A stretch of 64,000 nucleotides of DNA from Caldilineaceae bacterium (lineage in GTDB: Bacteria; Chloroflexota; Anaerolineae; Caldilineales; Caldilineaceae). This document shows positions 50,250 to 62,179 of this stretch, in pieces. The stretch spans positions 1 through 64,000 of the forward strand of contig JACKBA010000019.1 in assembly GCA_020634815.1 (NCBI GenBank). Direction: 5' to 3'. The position numbers were made by a program, and so were the translations under genes. The notes under the pieces are model-generated. The model saw nothing but the letters and a program-made list of their open reading frames with translations. It ran no database searches and was not told the origin of the DNA. Each line of letters opens with the position of its first letter. The stretch's first letter is position 1.

Positions 50250-51461
50250 ATGGCCGTCTCGACAAATGTCAATGCACCAAAACCTGCTTCAGGGCTTGGC
50301 GCCGAATTGGGCAGGCGCTTTCGTTCCAATATCCAAACTTACACGATCATTCTGGCCCTGGTGGCAATCTGGATTCTCTTTGCCGTCCTGACCAACGGCG
50401 CCTTTTTCTCGGCGCAGAATGTGTCGAACCTGTTCCGCCAGATGACCGTCACGTCATTCCTGGCAATCGGCATGGTCTTTGTCATCGTGACCGGCAACAT
50501 CGATCTTTCGGTGGGCAAGCTGGCCGGTTTCGTGTCGGTCGTTGCCGCCTATTTTCAGGCCAACGTCTGGTACCAGATGATTCCGGACCAACCGCTGCTG
50601 GCTGCTATTCTCTCCATCATCATCGGCGTTGGGGTTGGCGTGCTCTTCGGCGTGTTACAAGGATACATTATTGCGTATCTGAATGTTCCTGCATTCATCG
50701 TGACGCTGGGCGGCATGTTCGTGCTCAATGGCTTGATTCTGCTTGTGACGCAAGGCAAGACGATCCCGGCCAATCAGCCCTATTTCTCAGAAATCGCGCA
50801 AGGATATCTTCCGCCGCTGGCCGGGTGGATCATAGCGGGAATTGTGGTCGCCTTTCTATTCTGGAATATGTTCCGCAGCCGGCGCAGCCGGGCACGCCAC
50901 GGCTTTGAATTGCCCAACCTGGCACTCGAACTGGTGACAACTATCTTCTTCTCATTGCTCGTCATTGGTTATGTGTACTGGGTAAATCAGTATCGCGGCA
51001 TTCAGACGCCGGTGCTGCTGCTGGCGATTACCGCCATCATTATGGCGTATGTCTCCAACAATACGCGCTTTGGCCGTTATGCCTATGCCATCGGCGGCAA
51101 TCGCGAAGCGGCGCGTCTATCCGGCATCAACATCCGGCGCAGCATCTTCCTGATCTTCATTTTGATGGGCTTGCTGTCAGGTATCGCCGGCATCGTGCTC
51201 GCCTCGTATGTTGGCTACGGCACGACAGCCGCCGGCCAGGGCTACGAGCTGGACGCCATTGCCAGCGCCATCCTCGGTGGTACGTCGACATTGGGCGGCG
51301 TTGGCACCGTATTTGGTGCGCTCATCGGCTCGCTGATCATGTCGAGTCTGACCACCGGTCTGCAGATGCTGAACGTTGCCCCGGCCTGGCAGTATCTGGT
51401 CAAGGGCGGCGTACTGGTCCTCGCCGTCTACGCCGACGTCTACTTCAAACGCAATCGCTAA
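50250..51461 (+). CDS. xylH: Sugar ABC transporter permease
   Basis: 403 residues, about ten to eleven helices. The family motif GNIDLSVGKLAG and the later AIGGNREAARLSGINI are typical for RbsC/XylH permeases. It is 21 bases after the ATPase gene with an AGGAGTAAA ribosome site. Its length matches XylH rather than RbsC. Confidence 0.93.
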   Translation: MAVSTNVNAPKPASGLGAELGRRFRSNIQTYTIILALVAIWILFAVLTNGAFFSAQNVSNLFRQMTVTSFLAIGMVFVIVTGNIDLSVGKLAGFVSVVAAYFQANVWYQMIPDQPLLAAILSIIIGVGVGVLFGVLQGYIIAYLNVPAFIVTLGGMFVLNGLILLVTQGKTIPANQPYFSEIAQGYLPPLAGWIIAGIVVAFLFWNMFRSRRSRARHGFELPNLALELVTTIFFSLLVIGYVYWVNQYRGIQTPVLLLAITAIIMAYVSNNTRFGRYAYAIGGNREAARLSGINIRRSIFLIFILMGLLSGIAGIVLASYVGYGTTAAGQGYELDAIASAILGGTSTLGGVGTVFGALIGSLIMSSLTTGLQMLNVAPAWQYLVKGGVLVLAVYADVYFKRNR

Positions 51462-51488
51462 CTTGTGGCCATACCACATCTGGTCTTC

Positions 51489-51521
51489 AAAGGGCGGGGG
51501 AGAGTACTCCTCCGCCTTTTC
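51489..51521 (+). terminator. Rho-independent terminator
   Basis: AAAGGGCGGGGGAG pairs with CTCCTCCGCCTTTT with one mismatch around AGTA, followed by CTG. It ends the transporter operon. Confidence 0.8.
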
Positions 51522-51545
51522 TGATCGATCTTCGATTGGCCAGCT

Positions 51546-52553
51546 TCAGGCAGCAGAAGCTACGGCCGGCTCTACCATGTCGTACAGGGCGACACCCACC
51601 TCCTGAAACAGGTCCTCAGGCACCCCCTGCGGCGCCAGGATGCGCAGAAAGCGCTCCTGCAAGGTGCAGGTGATGGGCGTCGAACGGTTCAACTCGCCGT
51701 CCAGGTGGTAGGGTTGCGCCGGCTCGGACTCGACGATGACGTGGCGCCCGGAGAAGCAGAGGATGTCGTTGCGGTCGTAGTGGCGCCCGGCCACGATCTG
51801 CGCGCTGTGCAGCATCATGCGCGGCGAATAGCGTCCCGGCAGGATCCACACCTCCAGCTTCCCATCGTCGAGGACGCTGTGCGGGCTCAGGTTGAAGAGG
51901 CCCCCGGCATAGAGCCGCGTATTGCAGACCGTGACATTGAGGAAGTCGCCTTCGATGGTCTCGTTGTCCACGGAGATACGCATGTGCGCGCCGCGATAGA
52001 AGAGAAACGGCATCGTCGCCTTGGCCACGTAGCCGGCCATCCCAAAGCGCTTGAGCAGGCGCGAGCGCGGCTCCACGCGCTCGACGATGCGGCTGTCGAT
52101 CCCCACGGCCGCCCACAGCATGAACGAGCGCCCGTTGCTGCACTCGCCCACGTCCATCTGCTGCACCGTGCCGGCCAGCAGCCGCTCGGACGCGTCCAGC
52201 AGCCAGTGCGGGTCGCCGCCGTCGGGCGTGGGCAAGCCCAGATCGCGCGTCAGGCAGTTGGTCGTGCCGGCGGGCAGCGGCACGAGCACCGTCTGCGAGC
52301 CGAGCAGCCCGTTGGCGACCTCGTGCAGCGTGCCGTCGCCGCCCGCCGCCAGCACGAGTTGGTGCCCGGCGCGCACGGCCGCCGCCGCCAGGATTGTGGC
52401 ATGGGCCGGGTATTCGGTCTGGCGCAGCGTCACCTCCCAGCCATGCTCCTGCCAATAACCGGCCGTGGCGTCGACGTTGTGCTGCCAGTCGTCAAAACCG
52501 GCGTGCGGATTATAGATGAGGGTAGCCTGCCGCGTATCGGTCATTGTCGCCAC
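51546..52553 (-). CDS. YegS/DAGK-type lipid kinase
   Basis: 335 residues. The kinase loop LVLAAGGDGTLHEVANGL holds the GGDGT motif, and PLPAGTTNCLTRDLG is the second nucleotide-binding segment. The family phosphorylates diacylglycerol, phosphatidylglycerol or sphingoid lipids. A second start (MTDTRQ, 9 bases on) is possible. It is divergent from pckG. Confidence 0.9.
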   Translation of the reverse strand: MATMTDTRQATLIYNPHAGFDDWQHNVDATAGYWQEHGWEVTLRQTEYPAHATILAAAAVRAGHQLVLAAGGDGTLHEVANGLLGSQTVLVPLPAGTTNCLTRDLGLPTPDGGDPHWLLDASERLLAGTVQQMDVGECSNGRSFMLWAAVGIDSRIVERVEPRSRLLKRFGMAGYVAKATMPFLFYRGAHMRISVDNETIEGDFLNVTVCNTRLYAGGLFNLSPHSVLDDGKLEVWILPGRYSPRMMLHSAQIVAGRHYDRNDILCFSGRHVIVESEPAQPYHLDGELNRSTPITCTLQERFLRILAPQGVPEDLFQEVGVALYDMVEPAVASAA

Positions 52554-52734
52554 TCCTATGGGTGACCCGTGCCGCTTGCCGCAACGGTATCACCGAACGT
52601 GCCCGCTGCCGGTGACTGGGATTCCCAATCTCGACGCGCCGCGATCCATTGTACGGCGGGGCAGACGCTTTGGGAAGTTGCCGCAAATCACAAAACATGG
52701 GATGTGTCCCAGGATAAACAGGGATAAGTGTCAC

Positions 52735-52763
52735 TTGGACACCTAACGCAAATACGCTATAGT
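52735..52763 (+). promoter_or_regulatory. pckG promoter
   Basis: TTGGAC (52735-52740) and TATAGT (52758-52763) are separated by 17 bases. Start near 52770. A leader of about 65 bases precedes the ATG. Confidence 0.75.
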
Positions 52764-52833
52764 TGGCACAGGCGCCGGCTGACTCCTCCCAGCGGCAAAA
52801 AACTAAAAAGGATGCATAAAGGACAAACAGACT

Positions 52834-54708
52834 ATGCAAGATTATGCGATCCCAGAGTATGTCAAGAATGGCGAGTTGATCCGTTGGGTCGACGAGATGG
52901 TCGAGTTGTGTAAACCGGACCAGGTCCACTGGTGCGACGGCTCCCAGGAAGAGTACGACAGCCTGTGCGATCTGATGGTCGAAGGCGGTACATTCATCCG
53001 TCTCAACCAGGAAAAGCGCCCCAACAGTTTTCTCGCTCGCTCCCACCCAAGCGACGTCGCCCGCGTCGAGGACCGCACCTTTATCTGCTCGCTGAGCCGC
53101 AAGGATGCCGGCCCCACCAACAACTGGATGAACCCCCGCGACATGAAGGCCGAGTTGCGCAGCCGCTTTGACGGCAGCATGCGCGGTCGCACGCTCTACG
53201 TGATCCCCTTCAGCATGGGCCCCATCGGCTCGACCATCTCCCACATCGGTGTCGAGCTGAGCGACTCGCCCTATGTCGTCGTCAACATGCGCATCATGAC
53301 GCGCATGGGGCGCGCAGTGGTCGAGACATTGGGCGACGGCGAATTCGTCCACTGCCTCCACTCGGTCGGTAGCCCGCTCGAGCCGGGGCAGCAGGATGTG
53401 GCATGGCCTTGCAACCCGGATCCGGCGCAGAAGTACATCGTTCACTTCCCCGAAGAGCGCTCCATCTGGAGCTATGGCTCGGGGTACGGTGGCAATGCCC
53501 TGCTCGGCAAGAAGTGCTTCGCCCTGCGCATCGCGTCCGTGCTGGCGCGCGAGCAAGGCTGGCTGGCCGAGCATATGCTTATCCTTGGCGTCAAGAGCCC
53601 GGACGGCAATAAGACCTATGTGGCCGCCGCCTTCCCCAGCGCCTGCGGCAAAACGAACTTCGCCATGCTCATCCCGCCCGAACCCTTCCAGAAAGACGGC
53701 TGGGAAGTGACGACCGTCGGCGACGACATCGCCTGGATCAAGCCCAACGCCGACGGCAAGATCTACGCCATCAACCCGGAAGCCGGTCTCTTCGGCGTGG
53801 CGCCGGGCACAAACGAGAAGTCCAATCCCAATGCCATGGCCTCGGTGACGGGCAACACGATCTTTACCAACGTGGCGCTCACCGACGACGGCGATGTGTG
53901 GTGGGAAGGGATGACCGACGCGGCGCCGGCCCACGCCATCGACTGGCAGGGCAATGACTGGACGCCGGACAGCGGGCGCAAGGCTGCCCATCCCAACGCG
54001 CGCTTCACGGCGCCCATCAGCCAGTGCCCTTCCGTCGACCCGGCCTACGACGACCCGAGTGGCGTGCCGATCTCGGCCTTCATCTTCGGCGGGCGGCGCA
54101 GCACCGTGGTGCCGCTGATTCACCAATCCTTCAACTGGGCCTTCGGCGTCTACGCCGCGGCGACCATGGGCTCGGAGATGACGGCGGCCGCGTTTGGCAA
54201 GGTCGGCGAAGTGCGGCGCGACCCCTTCGCCATGCTGCCCTTCTGCGGCTATCACGTCGGCGACTACTTCAACCACTGGCTGGACTTTGGCCGCCACATT
54301 CCGAACCCGCCGCGCATCTTCAACGTCAACTGGTTCCGCCGCGATGCCGAGGGCAACTTCCTGTGGCCGGGCTTTGGCGAGAACATGCGCGTGCTCAAGT
54401 GGATCGTCGAGCGCGTGCGGGGCAAGAGCCTGGGCGTCGAGTGCCCGCTGGGCTGGGTCCCGCGCTACGAGCACCTGGACTGGCGCGGCATGGAAGATTT
54501 CACCAAGCGCGATTTCGAGGCCATCATGAGCATCGACCGCGACGAGTGGATGCGCGAGATTGCGTCGCACGACGATCTTTTCTTCAAGCTCTACGACCGG
54601 CTGCCCAAGGAGATGACCTTCATCCGCGAGCTGCTGCTCTCCGGCCTGTGGCGCTCGCCCGAACACTGGAGCCTGAGCGAGCTCGAGTTCTTCGACGACG
54701 TCGGTTGA
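52834..54708 (+). CDS. pckG: Phosphoenolpyruvate carboxykinase (GTP)
   Basis: 624 residues. GTP-type PEPCK: P-loop FPSACGKTNFAML with the family's active Cys, substrate loops PTNNWMNPRDMKAELRSRF, ISHIGVELSDS and GNTIFTNVALTDDGDVWWEGM, and the guanine-binding part PSIPIS-like QCPSVDP. Converts oxaloacetate to PEP and CO2. It feeds the gluconeogenic direction of the nearby PFK/GpmI set. A promoter and a terminator frame it, so it is monocistronic. Confidence 0.96.
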   Translation: MQDYAIPEYVKNGELIRWVDEMVELCKPDQVHWCDGSQEEYDSLCDLMVEGGTFIRLNQEKRPNSFLARSHPSDVARVEDRTFICSLSRKDAGPTNNWMNPRDMKAELRSRFDGSMRGRTLYVIPFSMGPIGSTISHIGVELSDSPYVVVNMRIMTRMGRAVVETLGDGEFVHCLHSVGSPLEPGQQDVAWPCNPDPAQKYIVHFPEERSIWSYGSGYGGNALLGKKCFALRIASVLAREQGWLAEHMLILGVKSPDGNKTYVAAAFPSACGKTNFAMLIPPEPFQKDGWEVTTVGDDIAWIKPNADGKIYAINPEAGLFGVAPGTNEKSNPNAMASVTGNTIFTNVALTDDGDVWWEGMTDAAPAHAIDWQGNDWTPDSGRKAAHPNARFTAPISQCPSVDPAYDDPSGVPISAFIFGGRRSTVVPLIHQSFNWAFGVYAAATMGSEMTAAAFGKVGEVRRDPFAMLPFCGYHVGDYFNHWLDFGRHIPNPPRIFNVNWFRRDAEGNFLWPGFGENMRVLKWIVERVRGKSLGVECPLGWVPRYEHLDWRGMEDFTKRDFEAIMSIDRDEWMREIASHDDLFFKLYDRLPKEMTFIRELLLSGLWRSPEHWSLSELEFFDDVG

Positions 54709-54749
54709 TCTGCGGCAGGCCGTGACGCCTGCATCTTTCCGCCAGACCC

Positions 54750-54781
54750 AAGGCGCCCGGTCCCAAGTGGCCGGGCGCCTT
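54750..54781 (+). terminator. Terminator-like hairpin after pckG
   Basis: AAGGCGCCCGG and CCGGGCGCCTT form a stem of 11 around a 10-base loop. CTTGCTGG follows, so the T-run is short. Confidence 0.7.
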
Positions 54782-54930
54782 CTTGCTGGGTGCGTGCGGT
54801 TCGCGCCGCTACGCCCCCAGCCGCCAATACCGGCACGGGCCGCGTGTTGCAGATCACCCATAGTCTGCGCTAGTCTTCTCCTGAATGTTCGATACCACCT
54901 CCGGCGACGGGAAAGAGAACGGGCGAGAGC

Positions 54931-57170
<2,240 letters not shown>

Positions 57171-57174
<4 letters not shown>

Positions 57175-57989
57175 CGCACCCGGCGATCCGCCTCGTCGCC
57201 ATCGACGTGGATGGCACGCTGCTCAATTCGGCGCACACGCTCGGCACGGGAAACCGGCACGCGCTGCAAGCCGCGCTGGCCGCCGGCGTCCACATCACCC
57301 TGGCCACGGGGCGGCAGTACGTCTACATCGCGCCGCTGGTCGCCGAGCTGGGGCTGCACAGCCCGCAGATCACATCGAGCGGCGCGGTCATCACCCTGCC
57401 GGCGAGCGGGGAGATGCTCCACGCCGACCGCATTGCCCGCGAGGATGCGGCGGAGACGATCCGGCTGGGCGAGGAACTGGGCATCACGCTGGTGGTCGTG
57501 CAGAATGGCAAGACCTATGCGCGGGCCATCAACGCCGACATCGAGCACATGCTGACCTACGGCGACCCGCGGCCGCACGTGGCGCCGGATTTGCTTGCGA
57601 CGCTCGACCTGCCGCCGACCAACATCAAGGCCATCGCCTACCGGCAGGACGAACTCTATGCCAGGGCCGAGGCGGAATTTCAGCGGGCGCTGGGCAGCCG
57701 GCTCAACATCTTCCGCTCGGTGCCCTACTACCTGGAGTTTTCGCCCAAGAGCATCTCCAAGGGAACGGCGCTGCGCCGTGTCGCCGACTACGTGGGTATC
57801 GCGCAGAGCGAGATTCTTGCTATCGGCGACGGTCACAACGACATTGCCATGTTCGAGGCCGCCGGTCTGTCGGTCGCAATGGCCAATGCCGGCGACGACG
57901 TGAAACGACACGCGACTGCGATTACGGCACACTGCGACGAAGACGGCGTAGCCCGTGCAATCGAGCGCTTTGTGCTCCGCAGCGCATAA
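57171..57989 (+). CDS. Cof-type HAD hydrolase
   Basis: 272 residues. HAD motif I DVDGTLLNS, motif II ITSSGA, Lys in SKGTALRRVADY, and motif III/IV IGDGHNDIAMFEAAG. The Cof-like cap lies between. A cytoplasmic sugar- or nucleotide-phosphate phosphatase; coupling to PFK suggests a sugar phosphate, but this is inference. Confidence 0.92.
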
Positions 57990-58019
57990 CATCATACGAA
58001 TAGTGATTGGGAGGATACG

Positions 58020-59591
58020 ATGGGTGAAGGACGTATGCACGAGCCGGTCAAGCCGGTGGCGTTGATCATCATGGACGGCTGGGGCATCCGCGAGATGACG
58101 GAGGCCAACGCCGTGGCGCTGGGCAACACGCCCAACTACGACACCTGGGAGCGCACGCGCGAGCGCTGTGTGCTCGATGCGTCGGGGCTGGCCGTGGGGC
58201 TGCCCGAGGGGCAGATGGGCAACTCCGAGGTCGGCCACCTCAACCTGGGCGCCGGTCGTATCGTCTACCAGGATTTCACGCGCATCAACATGGCCATCGA
58301 GGATGGCTCGCTGGTGCGCAACGACGTAGTGGCGGCGGCGCTGGAGGGCGTCAAGGCGCGCGGGACCAAGCTGCACCTCATCGGCCTCTTTAGCGACGGC
58401 GGCGTGCACAGCCACATCAATCACCTTTTTGCGCTCATCGACATCGCCAACGCGGCCGGGGTTACCCCCGTGCTGCACATCATCACCGACGGCCGCGACA
58501 CGCCGCCGGAGAGCGGTCTCGTCTTTGCGCGTGCCCTGGAGGAGAAGCTGAAGACGGCCAAGGCGCTCGTCGCCTCGGTGAGCGGGCGCTACTACACGAT
58601 GGATCGCGACCGTCGCTGGCCGCGCACCGAGCTTGGCTATCGCGTCATCGCCGAGCACCAGGGCGCCGAGGGACGCACGGCCCCGTCGGCCGTGGCCGCG
58701 CTGGAACGCTCCTATGCCGATGGCGTGACCGACGAGTTCGTGCTGCCCGTCGCCATTGACACGGGCGCCGCCGACGGCACGGTGCAGCCGGGCGACTGCC
58801 TGCTCTTCTACAACTTCCGCGCCGACCGCGCCCGCCAGATCAGCACGGTCTTTGCCTTCGCCGATTTCGACGGCTTTGCGCGCGATTTCATCCCCGACCT
58901 CGACCTACTCACGATGACGCGCTACGATGACAAGCTGCCGGCCAACGTCATCTTCCCCGACGTCGAGCTGCGCAACCCGCTGGCCGAGGTGCTCAGCCAG
59001 GCCGGTCGCCTGCAATTCCACGCCGCCGAAACGGAGAAGTACCCGCACGTGACCTACTTCTTTAACGGCGGCAACGAGACGCCGGTTGCCGGCGAGTCGC
59101 GCCACCTGGCGCCGTCGCCCAAGGTCGCCACCTACGACCTCCAGCCGGAGATGAGCGCGTACCCGCTCACCGAGGCGGTGCTGGCGCGCATCCGCGAGCA
59201 CGACGACGACTTCATCCTCGTCAACTTTGCCAACCCGGATATGGTAGGCCACACGGGCGTGCTGGCGGCGGCGATCAAGGCCGTGGAGACGGTGGACGAG
59301 TGCGCGGGCAAGGTGGTCGAGGCCATCGTGGCCAAGGGCGGCGTGGCCATCGTCACGGCCGACCACGGCAACTGCGAGCGCATGCGCGACCTCATCACCG
59401 GCGAGCCGCACACCTACCACACCACGCAGCCCGTGGCCTGCTTCGTCATCGGCGATGGCTACTACGCGCTGCGCCCGCGCGGCATCCTGGCCGACGTCGC
59501 GCCGACGGTGCTCGACCTGCTCGGCCTCGACCAGCCGGAGGAGATGACCGGCGCCAGCATGATCGACGGGTACATCAAGTCGATGGCCTGA
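58020..59591 (+). CDS. gpmI: 2,3-bisphosphoglycerate-independent phosphoglycerate mutase
   Basis: 523 residues. Alkaline-phosphatase fold: metal-binding ALIIMDGWGIRE, phosphoserine loop GQMGNSEVGHLNLGAGR, then ADRARQISTVF, NFANPDMVGHTG and TADHGNCE carrying the metal-binding His/Asp. Interconverts 2- and 3-phosphoglycerate using Mn. A GGGAGG ribosome site precedes the ATG. Part of the pckG-PFK-HAD-gpmI cluster. Confidence 0.95.
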   Translation: MGEGRMHEPVKPVALIIMDGWGIREMTEANAVALGNTPNYDTWERTRERCVLDASGLAVGLPEGQMGNSEVGHLNLGAGRIVYQDFTRINMAIEDGSLVRNDVVAAALEGVKARGTKLHLIGLFSDGGVHSHINHLFALIDIANAAGVTPVLHIITDGRDTPPESGLVFARALEEKLKTAKALVASVSGRYYTMDRDRRWPRTELGYRVIAEHQGAEGRTAPSAVAALERSYADGVTDEFVLPVAIDTGAADGTVQPGDCLLFYNFRADRARQISTVFAFADFDGFARDFIPDLDLLTMTRYDDKLPANVIFPDVELRNPLAEVLSQAGRLQFHAAETEKYPHVTYFFNGGNETPVAGESRHLAPSPKVATYDLQPEMSAYPLTEAVLARIREHDDDFILVNFANPDMVGHTGVLAAAIKAVETVDECAGKVVEAIVAKGGVAIVTADHGNCERMRDLITGEPHTYHTTQPVACFVIGDGYYALRPRGILADVAPTVLDLLGLDQPEEMTGASMIDGYIKSMA

Positions 59592-59601
59592 CCTCCTGCA
59601 A

Positions 59602-59757
59602 ATGAGCCAGCCGGCGATCTCGCACCAACTGCGGCTGCTGCGCACGCTGCATGTCGTGGCCGCGCGGCGCCAGGGCAAGCATGTCTTTTACCGGCTGGAC
59701 GACGAACACGTCGAGGCGCTTTTCGCCCAGGCGCTGGCACACGTGGAGCACGAATAG
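59602..59757 (+). pseudogene. Truncated ArsR/SmtB-family regulator
   Basis: 51 codons that match only the second half of an ArsR protein: MSQPAISHQLRLLRTL (recognition helix region), the wing RRQGKHVFYRLDDEHV and the C-terminal helix. The N-terminal helices and their metal ligands are missing, and the frame upstream runs straight into the end of gpmI. It probably marks a deletion that joined gpmI to the metal ATPase gene. If expressed it could not dimerise normally. Confidence 0.75.
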
Positions 59758-59761
59758 CGCG

Positions 59762-62032
59762 ATGAGCGAGACACAGCAGATCTACCGCATCAAGGGGATG
59801 GACTGCGCCGACTGCGCCCGCACCATCGAGGCGGGCGTGGCGCGGCTGGAGGGCGTCGAATCCTGCACGCTCAACTACGCGGCGGCGCGACTGACGGTCG
59901 CGGGTGACATCGCGCCGGAAGTTGTCACGGAGCGGGTGCGGGCGTTGGGCTATGCCGTCGACGATGGCCCCGGCGACGCGGCCGAAGCCGCACCGCCCTG
60001 GCTCGCCTGGCTGCCCGAGCAGGGCGCGGGCGGCTTCGTGCGCTACCTGCTCTCGCGCCGCGCCACGGCCTTCGCCCTGCTGGGCGCGCTGCTGATCCTG
60101 CCGGGGCTCATCTTCGTCGAGCTGCTGCCCATGCTGGGGCTGAGTAGCCCGCTCTTTTCCGTCACGTCGCTGGCCGCCCTGGTCGTGGCCGGTTATCCGG
60201 TCGCGCGCAGCGCGTGGCAGTCGCTGCGCATCAACCATCGCATCACCATCAACCTGCTCATGACCATCGCGGCGATCGGCGCGGTGATCATCGGCGCGTA
60301 TACCGAGGCCGGGCTGGTCATGGTGCTCTTTGCCATCGGCGAGGCGCTGGAAGGCTACACCATGGAACGGGCGCGGCAGTCGATCCGCTCGCTCATGGAG
60401 GTGGCGCCAGCCGAGGCGCTGGTGCTGCGGCCGTGCATCGACTGCCAGGGGCATATGGGCAAGGACGGCTACAGCGGCGGGCCGTGTCCCTTCTGCGGCG
60501 TCGAGGAGCAACTCGTACCGGTGGCGGAGTTGGTCATCGGCGACACGATCGTCGTCAAGCCGGGCGAGCGCATCCCCATGGACGGGCGGGTGACGCAAGG
60601 CATGTCGGCCGTCAACCAGGCGCCGATCACGGGCGAGTCGACGCCGGTGGAGAAGGCGCCGGCTGACGAAGTCTTCGCCGGCAGCATCAACGGCGACGGC
60701 GCGCTCGAAGTCGCGGTCACCCACCTGGCAGAGGACAACACGCTCAGTCGCATCATCCGCATGGTGGAGGAGGCACAGGAGCGCAAGGCGCCGGCTGAGC
60801 GCTTTGTCGACCAGTTTGCCCGCTGGTACACGCCGGCCGTGGTCGTCCTGGCGGCGCTGGTGGCGGTGCTGCCGCCGCTCGTGCTGGGCGCGCCCTTCTG
60901 GGGCGAGCAGGGCTGGTTCTACCGGGCGCTGGCGCTGCTGGTGATCGCCTGTCCGTGCGCGCTGGTGATCAGCACGCCCGTCACGATCATCAGCGCCATC
61001 AGCAACGCCGCGCACAACGGCATCCTGATCAAGGGCGGCGCGCACCTGGAGGCGCTGGCAACGCTTCAGGCCGTGGCCTTTGACAAGACCGGCACGCTCA
61101 CCGCCGGCCAGCCCGACGTGATCGCCGTGCGTGCGGTGAACTGCCTCGACCCGCAGGGCTTTTGCGCGCCGTGCGACGATCTGCTGGCGTTGGCCAGCGC
61201 GGTGGAACGGCGCAGCGAGCATCCGCTGGCGCGCGCGATCGTGCGGGCGGCGGAGGAGCGCAACGTGTTGGCCGCCTACCCCGCCGCGGAGCGCGTGACT
61301 GCGCTGCCCGGTCGCGGCGTCAGCGGTGCGGTGGCGGGCCGGCAGGTCGTCATCGGCAGCCACAGCTACTTCGACACGGCCGTCGCCCATGCGCCCGAGG
61401 TTTGCGACGCGGTGGCGCAGGCAGCGAGCCGCGGGCACACGCCCATGCTCGTCGGCGAAGATGGCGCATATCGCGGCTATGCCGTGCTGGCCGACCGCGT
61501 GCGCCCATCGAGCCGGGCCGCGATTGCCGCGCTGCATGAAGCCGGCATCCGCCACACGGTGATGCTGACCGGCGACAACGCAGCCACGGCGCGCACCATC
61601 GCCGACGCGGCGGGCATCGACGCAGTGCATGCGGATCTGATGCCGGCGCAGAAGGTGGAGATCGTGCGCCAGTTGCTGGCGGAGTACGGCGCGGTCGGCA
61701 TGGTCGGCGATGGCGTCAACGACGCGCCGGCGCTGGCCACGGCGACCGTGGGTATCGCCATGGGCGCGGGCACGGCGCAGGCGCTGGAGACGGCCGACGT
61801 GGCGCTGCTGGGCAACGACCTGGGCAAGCTCGCCTACGCCGTGCGGCTGGCGCAGCACGCGCTGCGCACCGTGCGCTTCAACATCGCGCTCTCGATCGGC
61901 ATCAAGCTCTTCTTCCTGGCCCTGGTGCTGCTGGGCTATGGCAGTCTCTGGCTGGCCGTGCTGGCCGACGTCGGCGCGGCGCTGGTCGTCACGCTCAACG
62001 GCATGCGGCTGCTGCGCTGGCGCGGCGCGTAA
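59762..62032 (+). CDS. ZntA-like heavy-metal P-type ATPase
   Basis: 756 residues from MSETQQIYRIK. HMA domain with GMDCADC (about 11-17), P1B ATPase with TM motif CPC (ACPCALVIS), phosphorylation site DKTGTLTAGQ and GDGVNDAPAL. Sequence GMDCADC and the ending fit Zn/Cd/Pb pumps. An unusual Cys-rich insert lies in the actuator part (CIDC ... CPFC, about 225-247). It starts 4 bases after the ArsR remnant. Confidence 0.93.
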   Translation: MSETQQIYRIKGMDCADCARTIEAGVARLEGVESCTLNYAAARLTVAGDIAPEVVTERVRALGYAVDDGPGDAAEAAPPWLAWLPEQGAGGFVRYLLSRRATAFALLGALLILPGLIFVELLPMLGLSSPLFSVTSLAALVVAGYPVARSAWQSLRINHRITINLLMTIAAIGAVIIGAYTEAGLVMVLFAIGEALEGYTMERARQSIRSLMEVAPAEALVLRPCIDCQGHMGKDGYSGGPCPFCGVEEQLVPVAELVIGDTIVVKPGERIPMDGRVTQGMSAVNQAPITGESTPVEKAPADEVFAGSINGDGALEVAVTHLAEDNTLSRIIRMVEEAQERKAPAERFVDQFARWYTPAVVVLAALVAVLPPLVLGAPFWGEQGWFYRALALLVIACPCALVISTPVTIISAISNAAHNGILIKGGAHLEALATLQAVAFDKTGTLTAGQPDVIAVRAVNCLDPQGFCAPCDDLLALASAVERRSEHPLARAIVRAAEERNVLAAYPAAERVTALPGRGVSGAVAGRQVVIGSHSYFDTAVAHAPEVCDAVAQAASRGHTPMLVGEDGAYRGYAVLADRVRPSSRAAIAALHEAGIRHTVMLTGDNAATARTIADAAGIDAVHADLMPAQKVEIVRQLLAEYGAVGMVGDGVNDAPALATATVGIAMGAGTAQALETADVALLGNDLGKLAYAVRLAQHALRTVRFNIALSIGIKLFFLALVLLGYGSLWLAVLADVGAALVVTLNGMRLLRWRGA

Positions 62033-62066
62033 GGCGACGCTGCCTGGTTCAGAGTCAGGTAGAAAG

Positions 62067-62164
62067 GCCTCACTACGAAGACACGAGGAGCACCAAGGGG
62101 CACAAAGAAACATTTGGCAGATCCTTCGTGCTCCTTAGCGCCCGTTGTGACTTTGCGGTGAGGC
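62067..62164. repeat. Inverted-repeat element
   Basis: GCCTCACTACGAAGACACGAGG (left, from 62067) and the right arm ending CTTTGCGGTGAGGC (to 62164) are imperfect inverted copies. Same family as 2269-2424, between the ATPase and alpha-galactosidase genes, which converge here; it may also act as a terminator for both. Confidence 0.7.
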
Positions 62165-62179
62165 GTTTCAACCCACCTT

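Noticed and set aside
53400..53720. Overlapping long frames inside pckG and in other genes (for example minus-strand frames under pfk and pckG)
   Set aside because: High GC creates long shadow frames. They have no family motifs, while the main frame is a clear enzyme.
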